Assembly (NCBI GenBank): GCA_017960885.1
Contig: JAGCYI010000005.1
Location: 1-39,843 of the forward strand
Source of the DNA: Bacteroidales bacterium
GTDB taxonomy: Bacteria; Bacteroidota; Bacteroidia; Bacteroidales; UBA3824
Length of the DNA stretch: 39,843 nt
Direction: 5' to 3'
Shown here: positions 33,346-39,843 of the stretch, in pieces
How positions within the stretch are numbered: the first letter of the stretch is position 1
Layout of the letters: the number at the start of each line of letters is the position of its first letter
Made by a program: the position numbers and the translations under genes
Notes under the pieces: model-generated
What the model was told of the DNA's origin: nothing
What the model saw: only the letters and a program-made list of their open reading frames with translations
The model's database searches: none

Positions 33346-34310
33346 AGTATACTTTTTAAAGTTAATTGTTGAATTATCGTATTGTTAGAAGTTTCGATTG
33401 TATAGTTGTCACCGTGCTGAATTTCTGAAAAGTTTGGTTCAGAAACAAATGAATTGTTCTTATATAAAATAGACCCGTCGAGCTGCGCCTTATACATCTC
33501 CAGAGTGCGGATAAATACATTGTCGAAAATGCTGAGTCCTTTATTAAACTCGCACTTGTTGATTTTCAAACCGCCAATGTACATAGAGTTGGTAAAAAGC
33601 GAACGGTCGAGGAATTTTGAATTTGTAAAGTCTATTGAACTTGAGGCAAACACCTTTGAAAATTCTGTGTATCCGTAGAAATAAGAATCGGCGAACATAG
33701 TGTAGTCGTTGAACTTAGTAAACTGACAAACAAGCGATTCGCGGAAAAATGTTTTCAAAAAGTTTGTCCTTCCATTAAAGACAGCGCTCACAAACGAAAC
33801 TTCACCATGAAAGTTTGACGAGCAGAACGAAGTGCCCGTGCGAAAATTTGAGCCATCAAACGAAACAGCTCCTCTGAAATGACACTGGTCGAAATTAGCA
33901 CGTCCTCTAAAATCCGACTGTTTGAAATTAACCCCCTTGGCAAATTCGCAGTTGAGAAAACATACATTGCGCTCAAAAATAGTAACATAGTTAAGTCCTT
34001 CGTTATCAGCACCAAAAGCCGAAACACTATCTTCAAACACACAGTTGATAAAGTTTAATTCTGTGTTGATATATGCCGACGACACTTGTATGTTTTTGTT
34101 CACAGGATAAGCTTTTGTAAAATCAAGAAAGCCAGTGATTGTCTTGTTTTTGAGCACCACATTCTTGCCAGATTTAAGCCATTTGATAATTTTTTCAGCC
34201 TTGATAACGCTGTCTTTGTTGTCGTTGGCGTATCCGCTGTTGGGTGCGTTGCAAGATGCGGCTAATATTGCCGACACCATAATTACCAATGCAAAATATA
34301 GTTTTTTCAT
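33342..34310 (-). CDS. Pentapeptide-repeat-like lipoprotein, divergent
   Basis: 322 residues. Lipoprotein-type signal with Cys20 (LAASC). From about residue 85 to 260 there is a run of ~10- and 20-residue units with Phe every fifth position, as in VNFKQSDFRGRANFDQCHF, VSFDGSNFRTGTSFCSS and VSFVSAVFNGRTNFLKT. This is the central Phe spacing of the quadrilateral beta-helix, but many units depart from A(D/N)LxX. The helix therefore looks Phe-packed and extracytoplasmic, unlike the cytosolic gyrase-protecting members. No catalytic function is expected; binding or scaffold is likely. Its ATG overlaps the Nudix stop by ATGA, and its own stop overlaps the papain-like start by ATGA. Confidence 0.75.
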   Translation of the reverse strand: MKKLYFALVIMVSAILAASCNAPNSGYANDNKDSVIKAEKIIKWLKSGKNVVLKNKTITGFLDFTKAYPVNKNIQVSSAYINTELNFINCVFEDSVSAFGADNEGLNYVTIFERNVCFLNCEFAKGVNFKQSDFRGRANFDQCHFRGAVSFDGSNFRTGTSFCSSNFHGEVSFVSAVFNGRTNFLKTFFRESLVCQFTKFNDYTMFADSYFYGYTEFSKVFASSSIDFTNSKFLDRSLFTNSMYIGGLKINKCEFNKGLSIFDNVFIRTLEMYKAQLDGSILYKNNSFVSEPNFSEIQHGDNYTIETSNNTIIQQLTLKSIL

Positions 34311-34921
34311 ATTCTTCCGTCTTTTTTAAACTGAAACAAAATGTGAAGATTGCGGTGGGTGCGGGCTATCATGTCGTCGATAAGACCATCGTCGGCCCAC
34401 ATAGCTGTGGTAATACCCTCCTCGGTTTGAGGATTGGTTTTGCCATTGCCTTTATAATTCATTAAGTACCAATAAGTTTTCTTAAAATAGATATCAGAGC
34501 TGTCTTTCCATCTGTAAAAATGGTAGGTTTCGGTGAGGAGTTTCACAATCTCTGGTTTGGTAATTCCAGTCTCTTCCATCACCTCTCTAACAGCAGCGTC
34601 TTCAACACTCTCGCCAGGCTCTACCTTGCCTTTTGGAAGGTCCCAAAGTCCGTTTCTAAATATTACAAGGCTCTGTCCAACATTGTTGAGAACATAGCCT
34701 CCTGCCGATTCTATATAGATAAACTGTTTTTTGAGCAATGAAATAATAGCGTCTCCATCGCCCGGAATCAAAAAGTCAATGCCCGGGTAACGTACATCAA
34801 GACACTCCTTAATAAAGGTGTCGTAATAATCTATCTTTGTCTTTTTGGCAAACTGCGGATCGTCGGCATCTCCGCCTACCGTTACTAGAGTTTTGCCACA
34901 ATAAAGGTTATAAGAAGACAT
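34307..34921 (-). CDS. Nudix hydrolase
   Basis: 204 residues. The full Nudix box is at 98-120: G at 98, E at 104, then RE at 112-113, EE at 116-117 and G at 119, fitting GX5EX7REUXEEXGU with no missing ligand. The preceding LWDLPKGKVEPGE is typical. The N-terminal ~80 residues (YNLYCGKTLVTVGGDAD, then YPGIDFLIPGDGDAIISLLKKQ) do not resemble the short Nudix family and may be an accessory domain. The enzyme hydrolyses a nucleoside diphosphate linked to some X; the substrate is not readable. It is cytosolic, yet heads an operon whose next two products are exported lipoproteins. An inverted repeat lies upstream at 34939-34982. Confidence 0.85.
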   Translation of the reverse strand: MSSYNLYCGKTLVTVGGDADDPQFAKKTKIDYYDTFIKECLDVRYPGIDFLIPGDGDAIISLLKKQFIYIESAGGYVLNNVGQSLVIFRNGLWDLPKGKVEPGESVEDAAVREVMEETGITKPEIVKLLTETYHFYRWKDSSDIYFKKTYWYLMNYKGNGKTNPQTEEGITTAMWADDGLIDDMIARTHRNLHILFQFKKDGRI

Positions 34922-34938
34922 AACTATTTAATTTATAA

Positions 34939-34982
34939 ATATTTACATTACAAAGCACACTAAATTGCGCTAATGTAAATAT
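34939..34982. promoter_or_regulatory. Perfect 12-bp inverted repeat upstream of the Nudix operon
   Basis: ATATTTACATTA (34939-34950) and TAATGTAAATAT (34971-34982) are exact inverted copies 20 nt apart, 18 bp before the Nudix start codon. No T run follows on either strand, so it is not an obvious terminator. An operator for a dimeric regulator is possible, or a terminator for the S26 paralogue gene. I see no TAnnTTTG box here. Confidence 0.5.
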
Positions 34983-35036
34983 ACAAAAAAAATTCCAATT
35001 ATCAACGATTTAAACGATTTATAAACCTATTTGTTA

Positions 35037-35891
35037 TTAGAAATGAAAAAAAACAGATGTTACCCTGCGCTCAATATCGTTGAAAGATACCGGACCAAAA
35101 GTGCGCGAATCAGAAGGATCATCAAGATAGTCGTTTAGTAGAAAATAATAATCATTTTTGAATGTATAACTATCTGATTTAACACCATCTACATAAAACG
35201 ACCCATCCTTATATTCCACTTTTGTTTTTTCGCTATGAAAAAATAAATATTTATAAAACAGATAGTTGGCGGCGTTAAGTTTTATCTTCATTCCCTTTGA
35301 TGGCACTACAATCGGACCATAAAAATCCTTATTGTAATGATACTGCCGCGCAAACGGAAACAATTTAGAATCATATAGATAGTCGGGCAAAACCGATTTT
35401 TGGATATGCGACAGTATTGATTCTTCCTTGATACGGTTATATTGATTTTCGGTGACTATATAATTTGTATTGAAAAGTTGGGTTGAATCATCCACCAGTT
35501 GGTAGCGTGTTTTTGCAGCTTGTTTTTCAGAATCAGTCAACAAAAGAATCTCTACATCAAACGAACAATGATACTGTTGTTGCAATTTGTCATTCACATA
35601 CAAACGTTTGCCGTAAATCTGAACTTTGTCGCCAGAAGACGCCACACAACGCGAATAGGATAATCGTGGCTTTTCGCTTTTATAATCCAACGGATTGCTA
35701 ATCAACAATATGTCGCCACTCTTGATATTTTCTGTTTTTTCGGTATACACCAAATCACCATCCACAGCAAAAGGGTACATAGCATTGCCCGAAATTGTAT
35801 AAATATGACTGCTGACAAACAGCCAAAGCACTATGGCTAAGACAATTGCAACACCCAAAGGAAGCAGCCAACGAAATACAAATGGTTTCAA
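35037..35891 (-). CDS. Signal peptidase I (S26) paralogue lacking the catalytic Ser and Lys: probable pseudopeptidase
   Basis: 284 residues. One N-terminal transmembrane helix (about 9-27) is followed by a signal peptidase I-like periplasmic domain. Box B, which in active enzymes reads (S/T)xSM with the Ser nucleophile, is SGNAMYP here (Ala37 for Ser, codon GCT). Box D, normally YxKRxxxxxGD with the general-base Lys, is YSRCVASSGDKV (Ser80 for Lys). The structural box E (DPSDSRTFG) remains, as does the insert shared with its neighbour. With the dyad lost, peptidase activity is not expected. It lies 12 bp after the intact lepB, in the same operon, and the pair order is the one I recall from Bacteroides, so it may be a partner or regulator of LepB. 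That is inference. Confidence 0.82.
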   Translation of the reverse strand: MKPFVFRWLLPLGVAIVLAIVLWLFVSSHIYTISGNAMYPFAVDGDLVYTEKTENIKSGDILLISNPLDYKSEKPRLSYSRCVASSGDKVQIYGKRLYVNDKLQQQYHCSFDVEILLLTDSEKQAAKTRYQLVDDSTQLFNTNYIVTENQYNRIKEESILSHIQKSVLPDYLYDSKLFPFARQYHYNKDFYGPIVVPSKGMKIKLNAANYLFYKYLFFHSEKTKVEYKDGSFYVDGVKSDSYTFKNDYYFLLNDYLDDPSDSRTFGPVSFNDIERRVTSVFFHF

Positions 35892-35903
35892 AACCTAAAC
35901 AGT

Positions 35904-37349
35904 TTAATGAATGCCTCTTAAAACCCTGTTCCAACGTATTGAACCTGGGAACGATTTGTCTTTGTCGGTAGACCACCAAATAAACAATGCTTTGCCAACC
36001 ACGTGATCCTCAGGTACAAATCCCCAGAAACGTGAGTCGGCAGAGTTGTGACGGCTGTCACCCATCATAAAGTAGTAGTTCATCTTGAATGTATAACTAT
36101 CTACAATAGAGTCGTTTATATAAATCTGACCATCACGTACCGCAAGTGTGTTTTCCTCATAGGTTTCGATAATGCGGCGGTAAAGCGGCAATGTGATTGT
36201 GTCGAGAGCCACTGTTGCGCCTGCCTTCGGAACATACAGAGGACCAAAATTATCTTCGTTCCAACGGTAGTTGATATTATGAGGGAAAATATAGTTGGCA
36301 CGGAAATTCTTTGGACGGACAATACGTTCAACGCTCTGAACACACTTGATTGATTTGATACGTTCTACATTTTCTGCAACCAAGGGTAAAACCAAGATAT
36401 TCTGAGGATTAACCTGCGTAAGCTCTGGGAAGAAACTAAAAATCTCTTTCGACAAAGAGTGTGCCGACGAAAGATCCTCCTGCGAAATGCCCATTTCGCT
36501 CAAAACCTCAGGATTGATGGGAGAACCGTCGGTAACAATCACATATTTATACTGACGGTCGCCAATGTCCTCTTGTGGTTTGCCATTGATAAATGCCTGA
36601 CCATTAATAATTTGAAGACTATCGCCTGCAATAGCTATACAGCGTTTGATATAGTTTTCGCGTTTATCTACAGGACGATAAATAATCTTACCAAAATAGT
36701 CGGTGTAAACATTGCCGTTGGGATCTACCAAACGGTCGTTGACCACAGCCTCGCGACCATAATCTCTACAATATGAATAGTAGCTGATAGCCTGCGAGTT
36801 GAGACACACAGTATCGCCCTCGGGGAAGTTGAACACCACCACGTCGTTGTTCTTGATTTCGGTCAAGCCAGCCAGACGGTGGTAGGGCCATTTGATCCAT
36901 TCAACAAACGACCTAGTGTCTTTGGTAAAAGGCATTGTATTATGCACAAACGGTACAGAGAGCGGTGTGTTGGGCATCTTGGGTCCGTAATGGAACTTGC
37001 TAACAAACAGGTAGTCGCCAACCAACAGCGATTTTTCCATCGAAGATGTAGGAATTGTAAACGCCTCGATAAAGAAAATGCGGATAATTGTGGCAACGAT
37101 AACGGCAAAGATGATGGCGTCGACCCACTCTATCAATTTGGTCTGACGCTCAACGCCGCGTTTCTTCCAAAATGTCCAGTTGACTTTTTTAGTAATACAG
37201 AAATCAAAAATGATTGGCAGACCCAGCAGAAGCCACCAGTTCTGCAGCCAAATTACAAAGAGTAAATAAATTACAGCGTAGATCGCAAACTTGACCCACG
37301 GATTCATAGTTCTTTTTGTTTTCTTGTTGGATTTGATTTCTGTATTCAT
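35904..37349 (-). CDS. lepB: Signal peptidase I
   Basis: 481 residues, longer than E. coli LepB (324). It has two N-terminal hydrophobic helices (about 20-50) and one preceding the catalytic domain (about 75-93). Box B TSSMEKSLLVGD gives nucleophile Ser103, box D YIKRCIAIAGD gives Lys235, and box E is GDSRHNSADSRFWG near the C-terminus. The dyad is intact. A large insertion of about 135 residues lies between boxes D and E, as in many Bacteroidetes enzymes. The protein removes signal peptides from exported preproteins at the inner membrane. It follows dapB by 15 bp and precedes the S26 paralogue by 12 bp, so all three are probably co-transcribed. Confidence 0.92.
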   Translation of the reverse strand: MNTEIKSNKKTKRTMNPWVKFAIYAVIYLLFVIWLQNWWLLLGLPIIFDFCITKKVNWTFWKKRGVERQTKLIEWVDAIIFAVIVATIIRIFFIEAFTIPTSSMEKSLLVGDYLFVSKFHYGPKMPNTPLSVPFVHNTMPFTKDTRSFVEWIKWPYHRLAGLTEIKNNDVVVFNFPEGDTVCLNSQAISYYSYCRDYGREAVVNDRLVDPNGNVYTDYFGKIIYRPVDKRENYIKRCIAIAGDSLQIINGQAFINGKPQEDIGDRQYKYVIVTDGSPINPEVLSEMGISQEDLSSAHSLSKEIFSFFPELTQVNPQNILVLPLVAENVERIKSIKCVQSVERIVRPKNFRANYIFPHNINYRWNEDNFGPLYVPKAGATVALDTITLPLYRRIIETYEENTLAVRDGQIYINDSIVDSYTFKMNYYFMMGDSRHNSADSRFWGFVPEDHVVGKALFIWWSTDKDKSFPGSIRWNRVLRGIH

Positions 37350-37364
37350 ATCTAAGTCAATTAA

Positions 37365-38087
37365 TTAAAAATCCATTAAATCGTCCATTGTGTAGAATCC
37401 CGACGGCTTGCCAGCCAGGAACTCGGCAGCGAGCACAGCACCAAGAGCCAGACCGTTGCGGTTGTGCGAAACGTGGGTAATGGTGATGTCGTCGATAGGT
37501 GATGTATAGTTAACGGTGTGAGTGCCAGGAACTTCGCCCTCGCGCAAAACATCGATATAGATTTGCTTGTCGGTGGGTTTTGGATCGAGTGTCCAACTAT
37601 CTTTGCGCTCAACGTTCTCGATAATGCCTTCAGCAATGGTGATGGCAGTGCCGCTCGGCTTGTCGAGTTTGTGTATGTGATGGATTTCCTGCATATTAAC
37701 ATCGTAGTTGGTGTAACGATTCATAATCTTAGCAAGAAACTTGTTTACACGGAAAAAGATGTTTACGCCAATAGCGTAGTTAGATGAGTAAAAGAGAGTT
37801 TTGCCCTCTTCTTTGCACATACGCTTAGCCTCGGGAAGTTTTTCGAGCCAGCCGGTAGTGCCCGAAACCACGGGAACACCTGCGTTGAAACACTTCATAA
37901 TATTTTCGTAGGCGGCATCCGGACGAGTGAACTCAATAGCCACATCCGCCTTTCTAAGGTTCTCTGCTGTAAAATCTTGAGGATTGATAAGAGCGTCGAG
38001 GATAAGAACCACCTCGTTGCCGCGCTCTTTGGCTATCTGCTCGATAACGTGACCCATCTTGCCGTAGCCTATAATTGCTATTTTCAT
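37365..38087 (-). CDS. dapB: 4-hydroxy-tetrahydrodipicolinate reductase
   Basis: 240 residues. The Rossmann dinucleotide motif GYGKMG is at 7-12, the substrate-binding block EIHHIHKLDKPSGTA (around 133-147) includes the catalytic His and Lys, and VSGTTGW precedes it. The enzyme reduces (2S,4S)-4-hydroxy-2,3,4,5-tetrahydrodipicolinate with NAD(P)H, giving tetrahydrodipicolinate for lysine and meso-diaminopimelate synthesis. The length is typical for Bacteroidetes. It is separated from rplT by a terminator, so it starts a new transcription unit (dapB-lepB-S26), although I find no convincing promoter box in the 30 bp available. Confidence 0.94.
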   Translation of the reverse strand: MKIAIIGYGKMGHVIEQIAKERGNEVVLILDALINPQDFTAENLRKADVAIEFTRPDAAYENIMKCFNAGVPVVSGTTGWLEKLPEAKRMCKEEGKTLFYSSNYAIGVNIFFRVNKFLAKIMNRYTNYDVNMQEIHHIHKLDKPSGTAITIAEGIIENVERKDSWTLDPKPTDKQIYIDVLREGEVPGTHTVNYTSPIDDITITHVSHNRNGLALGAVLAAEFLAGKPSGFYTMDDLMDF

Positions 38088-38108
38088 GGTATTAAGTAAG
38101 TTAGTTAT

Positions 38109-38148
38109 AAAAACGCAAAACGGAACAATGCAATATCGCTATTGTTCC
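38109..38148 (-). terminator. Terminator after rplT
   Basis: GGAACAAT (38122-38129) pairs with ATTGTTCC (38141-38148) around an 11-nt loop. On the minus strand it is followed by GTTTTGCGTTTTTA. It separates the infC-rpmI-rplT unit from dapB. Confidence 0.75.
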
Positions 38149-38232
38149 ATTCTGCAAGTTAATATCTTAAAAAAACGTGCGTTAACAACTTGGTTATTAA
38201 AATATTTTAAAATTAAAAACGATGAAATTCAA

Positions 38233-38577
38233 CTATTTAACAGAATCAACAACAGCCTTGAAAGCGTTAGCGTTGTTCATAGCCAAATCGGCGAGAACTT
38301 TGCGGTTGAGTTTGATATCTTTCTTAGCGATCTTACCGATAAATTCTGAGTAAGACATGTTGTATCCTCTAACTGCTGCGTTGATACGGGCGATCCACAG
38401 AGCACGAAAGTTGCGTTTTTTCTTCTTGCGGTTTACATAGGCGTGCAAGAGGCCTTTTTCGTAGGTATTCTTGGCTACTGTCCAAACGTTTGAACGAGCA
38501 CCGAAATAACCGCGTGTAAGTTTGAGGATTTTTTTCCTCCGGTTGCGTGCAGCAACCACATTGACTGATCTTGGCAT
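38233..38577 (-). CDS. rplT: 50S ribosomal protein L20
   Basis: 114 residues, full length. It begins [20 protein letters not shown] and contains [21 protein letters not shown], both diagnostic. L20 binds 23S rRNA early in 50S assembly and in many bacteria represses the rpmI-rplT part of this operon. The gap to rpmI is 136 bp, long for this operon, and could contain a leader structure for that control; no known L20 operator is identified by eye. Confidence 0.96.
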   Translation of the reverse strand: MPRSVNVVAARNRRKKILKLTRGYFGARSNVWTVAKNTYEKGLLHAYVNRKKKKRNFRALWIARINAAVRGYNMSYSEFIGKIAKKDIKLNRKVLADLAMNNANAFKAVVDSVK

Positions 38578-38713
38578 AATTTAAAACTTGTTTTTTGGAC
38601 AGGGGCGACAGTTGTGTTTTATGTTTAACGTTCTGTTCTTAGCGGCCCTCAGTCCGGGTTAAACTTAAAATTAATTTTAATTAATTAAATAAACCGGAGA
38701 TGTACTCCATCAA

Positions 38714-38911
38714 CTATCTCATTGCGAGAAGTTCTTTCACTGCATTCATGTTAGCGCCTTCTACCAAAGTAGACTTAACGAGATTGTGTTTTCTCTTGGT
38801 CGACTTTTTGGTGAGAATGTGGCTGTGGAAGGCATGTTTTCTCTTGATCTTGCCCGTTGCAGTAAGTTTGAACCGCTTTTTAGCGGCACAGTTGGTTTTT
38901 ACTTTTGGCAT
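38714..38911 (-). CDS. rpmI: 50S ribosomal protein L35
   Basis: 65 residues, full length and strongly basic. It begins [20 protein letters not shown] and continues with [24 protein letters not shown], characteristic of L35. The gene lies between infC (41 bp upstream) and rplT, the conserved order in most bacteria. Confidence 0.96.
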   Translation of the reverse strand: MPKVKTNCAAKKRFKLTATGKIKRKHAFHSHILTKKSTKRKHNLVKSTLVEGANMNAVKELLAMR

Positions 38912-38952
38912 TTTATTATACTTTTATAAAGTGTTTAACGCACGTGTTTTCT

Positions 38953-39486
38953 TTATTTCTTTTTTGCAGGCGATATCAATATCGTCATTTTCTTGCCTTC
39001 GAGGAAGGGCATCTGATCTACTTTGCCGTAATCTTCGAGTTGGTCGGCAAATTTCAGAAGCATTATCTTGCCCTGCTCTTGGAACAATATCTGACGACCT
39101 TTGAAAAATACGTATGCTCGTACTTTGTCACCGTCGCTGAGGAACTTCTTGGCATGATTGAGTTTAAACTCAAAATCATGGTCGTCGGTTTGAGGCCCGA
39201 AACGAATCTCCTTAACCTGTGTCTTGGCTGTCTTGGCTTTCTGCTCTTTGAGTTTACGTTTCAACTGATACAGAAATTTCTGATAGTCAATAATCTTGCA
39301 CACCGGCGGATTGGCGTCGGGCGAGATTTCTACAAGGTCTAATCCCATATCCTCTGCCATACGCAGAGCTTCGTCTCTTGTTAGAACAACATTGTTGTCC
39401 TGTACATTTTCGCCCACCACGCGAACTGTGCGGGCTTTGATCCGCTCGTTGATACGGTGAGCGGGTTGTTCATTAGGTTTTGCGAT
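38953..39486 (-). CDS. infC: Translation initiation factor IF-3, starting at a non-canonical AUC codon
   Basis: 177 residues when started at ATC (39484-39486 on the plus strand, read on the minus). A start at the first GTG (39420) would lose the conserved N-terminal motif [18 protein letters not shown], which matches IF-3 (INExIRxxEVRxIG). No ATG, GTG or TTG occurs in frame between that GTG and an upstream stop (TAA at 39505-39507). A strong Shine-Dalgarno GGGAGG (39495-39500) sits 8 nt before ATC. The rest is typical: [21 protein letters not shown], the linker, and the C-terminal domain with [24 protein letters not shown]-3 acts at the 30S subunit to discriminate against incorrect start codons. 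A rare start codon suits the autocontrol known from E. coli infC (AUU). It follows thrS. Confidence 0.9.
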   Translation of the reverse strand: MAKPNEQPAHRINERIKARTVRVVGENVQDNNVVLTRDEALRMAEDMGLDLVEISPDANPPVCKIIDYQKFLYQLKRKLKEQKAKTAKTQVKEIRFGPQTDDHDFEFKLNHAKKFLSDGDKVRAYVFFKGRQILFQEQGKIMLLKFADQLEDYGKVDQMPFLEGKKMTILISPAKKK

Positions 39487-39494
39487 AGTGGTAT

Positions 39495-39500
39495 CCTCCC
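39495..39500 (-). promoter_or_regulatory. Shine-Dalgarno sequence deciding the infC start
   Basis: GGGAGG on the minus strand, 8 nt before the ATC codon. Strong Shine-Dalgarno sequences are uncommon in Bacteroidetes, and I saw none before the neighbouring genes I inspected, so its position supports the ATC start. Confidence 0.8.
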
Positions 39501-39538
39501 AAAATTAAGTTAATATTTTTGTTGTCTGTTTGTTTTTA

Positions 39539-39843
39539 TTACTCTTCTGGATTTAACTCCTTATTAATTTCGTTTTGAATGTAGGCTTCAAATTCCTCAA
39601 TGGTCATAGCACCGAGGTCTTGTTTGCCTTGTTTGCGTACCGATACTTTGCCTTCGGCTACTTCTTTTTCGCCAACAATCAACATATACGGAATATGTTT
39701 GGTTTCGTTGTCGCGGATTTTGCGTCCGATTTTTTCGTTGCGGTCGTCAACCTCTGTGCGGAGGTCGGCATCGTTGAATTTTTCCGACAATTGGTAAGCA
39801 TAATCGTTGAACTTTTCGCTGATGGGCAATATCTGAGCCTGTA
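39539..39843 (-). CDS. thrS: Threonyl-tRNA synthetase, C-terminal part (truncated by window edge)
   Basis: The frame is open to the right edge of the window (…QAQILPISEKFNDYAYQL) and ends at 39539. The fragment is the C-terminal anticodon-binding domain: LPISEKFNDYA, then NEKIGRKIRDNETKHIPYM, then LIVGEKEVAEGKVSVRKQG, then GAMTIEEF, all typical of ThrRS. The enzyme charges tRNA-Thr. An apparent TTG start at 39829 is internal. infC starts 52 bp downstream. Confidence 0.93.
   Translation of the reverse strand, partial: QAQILPISEKFNDYAYQLSEKFNDADLRTEVDDRNEKIGRKIRDNETKHIPYMLIVGEKEVAEGKVSVRKQGKQDLGAMTIEEFEAYIQNEINKELNPEE

Noticed and set aside
38086..38349. 87-codon plus-strand frame
   Set aside because: It spans the rplT terminator and the 3' end of rplT on the opposite strand.
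39418..39420. GTG as the infC start
   Set aside because: It would remove the conserved IF-3 N-terminal motif that is encoded in frame upstream, and it has no Shine-Dalgarno, unlike the ATC at 39486.

Overview
The window comes from a low-GC member of the Bacteroidota, most likely Bacteroidales. The evidence is a set of promoters of the form TTTG-N19-21-TAnnTTTG, the gene order thrS-infC-rpmI-rplT followed by dapB-lepB-S26 paralogue, a BspA-like leucine-rich-repeat protein, a DUF3822-like gene next to rsmD, and two very large secreted proteins that end in type A sorting domains of the type IX secretion system (T9SS). I see no phage, insertion sequence, CRISPR array or plasmid gene. The window looks like ordinary chromosome. 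Its left edge lies in the first bases of a 16S rRNA gene, a usual assembly break.

Layout. 1-540: the 5' tip of a 16S gene transcribed leftwards, its leader and two tandem promoters. 539-6603 (+): a BadF/BadG-type sugar kinase and a 1720-aa BspA-like/GLUG surface protein. 6666-9917 (-): a small protein made of two copies of an unrecognised ~99-aa unit, then an acyltransferase and a phenylacetate-CoA ligase with their own promoter. 9994-14517 (-): a three-gene operon of small membrane protein, secreted caspase-fold protein with both catalytic residues replaced, and patatin fused to an outer-membrane barrel. 14711-16012 (+): a secreted TPR-like protein. 16029-25025 (-): a 2998-aa T9SS adhesin-like giant. 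25283-27265: a lone ABC ATPase (+), a CapA-family protein (-) and tRNA-Arg (-). 27339-31053: a RecD-like helicase (-), a pilin-like single-pass protein (+), a DUF3822-like protein (+) and rsmD (+).

31114-34921 (-) reads as one operon: Nudix hydrolase, pentapeptide-like lipoprotein and papain-like lipoprotein, joined by two ATGA stop/start overlaps, then a small beta-barrel-like protein. 35037-39843 (-) is the housekeeping run: a signal peptidase paralogue without its Ser/Lys dyad, the intact signal peptidase lepB, dapB, then after a terminator rplT, rpmI, infC and the 3' part of thrS. infC has to start at a non-ATG/GTG/TTG codon, most likely AUC, behind a strong Shine-Dalgarno.

The points most worth a second look are the two probable pseudoenzymes beside enzyme partners (caspase fold with patatin-barrel, S26 paralogue with LepB), the Nudix/pentapeptide/papain lipoprotein operon, the pilin-like plus DUF3822 pair, the infC start, and two convergent gene pairs in which the minus-strand gene's terminator hairpin lies inside the opposing coding sequence. 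No clearly new defence or mobile system is visible.
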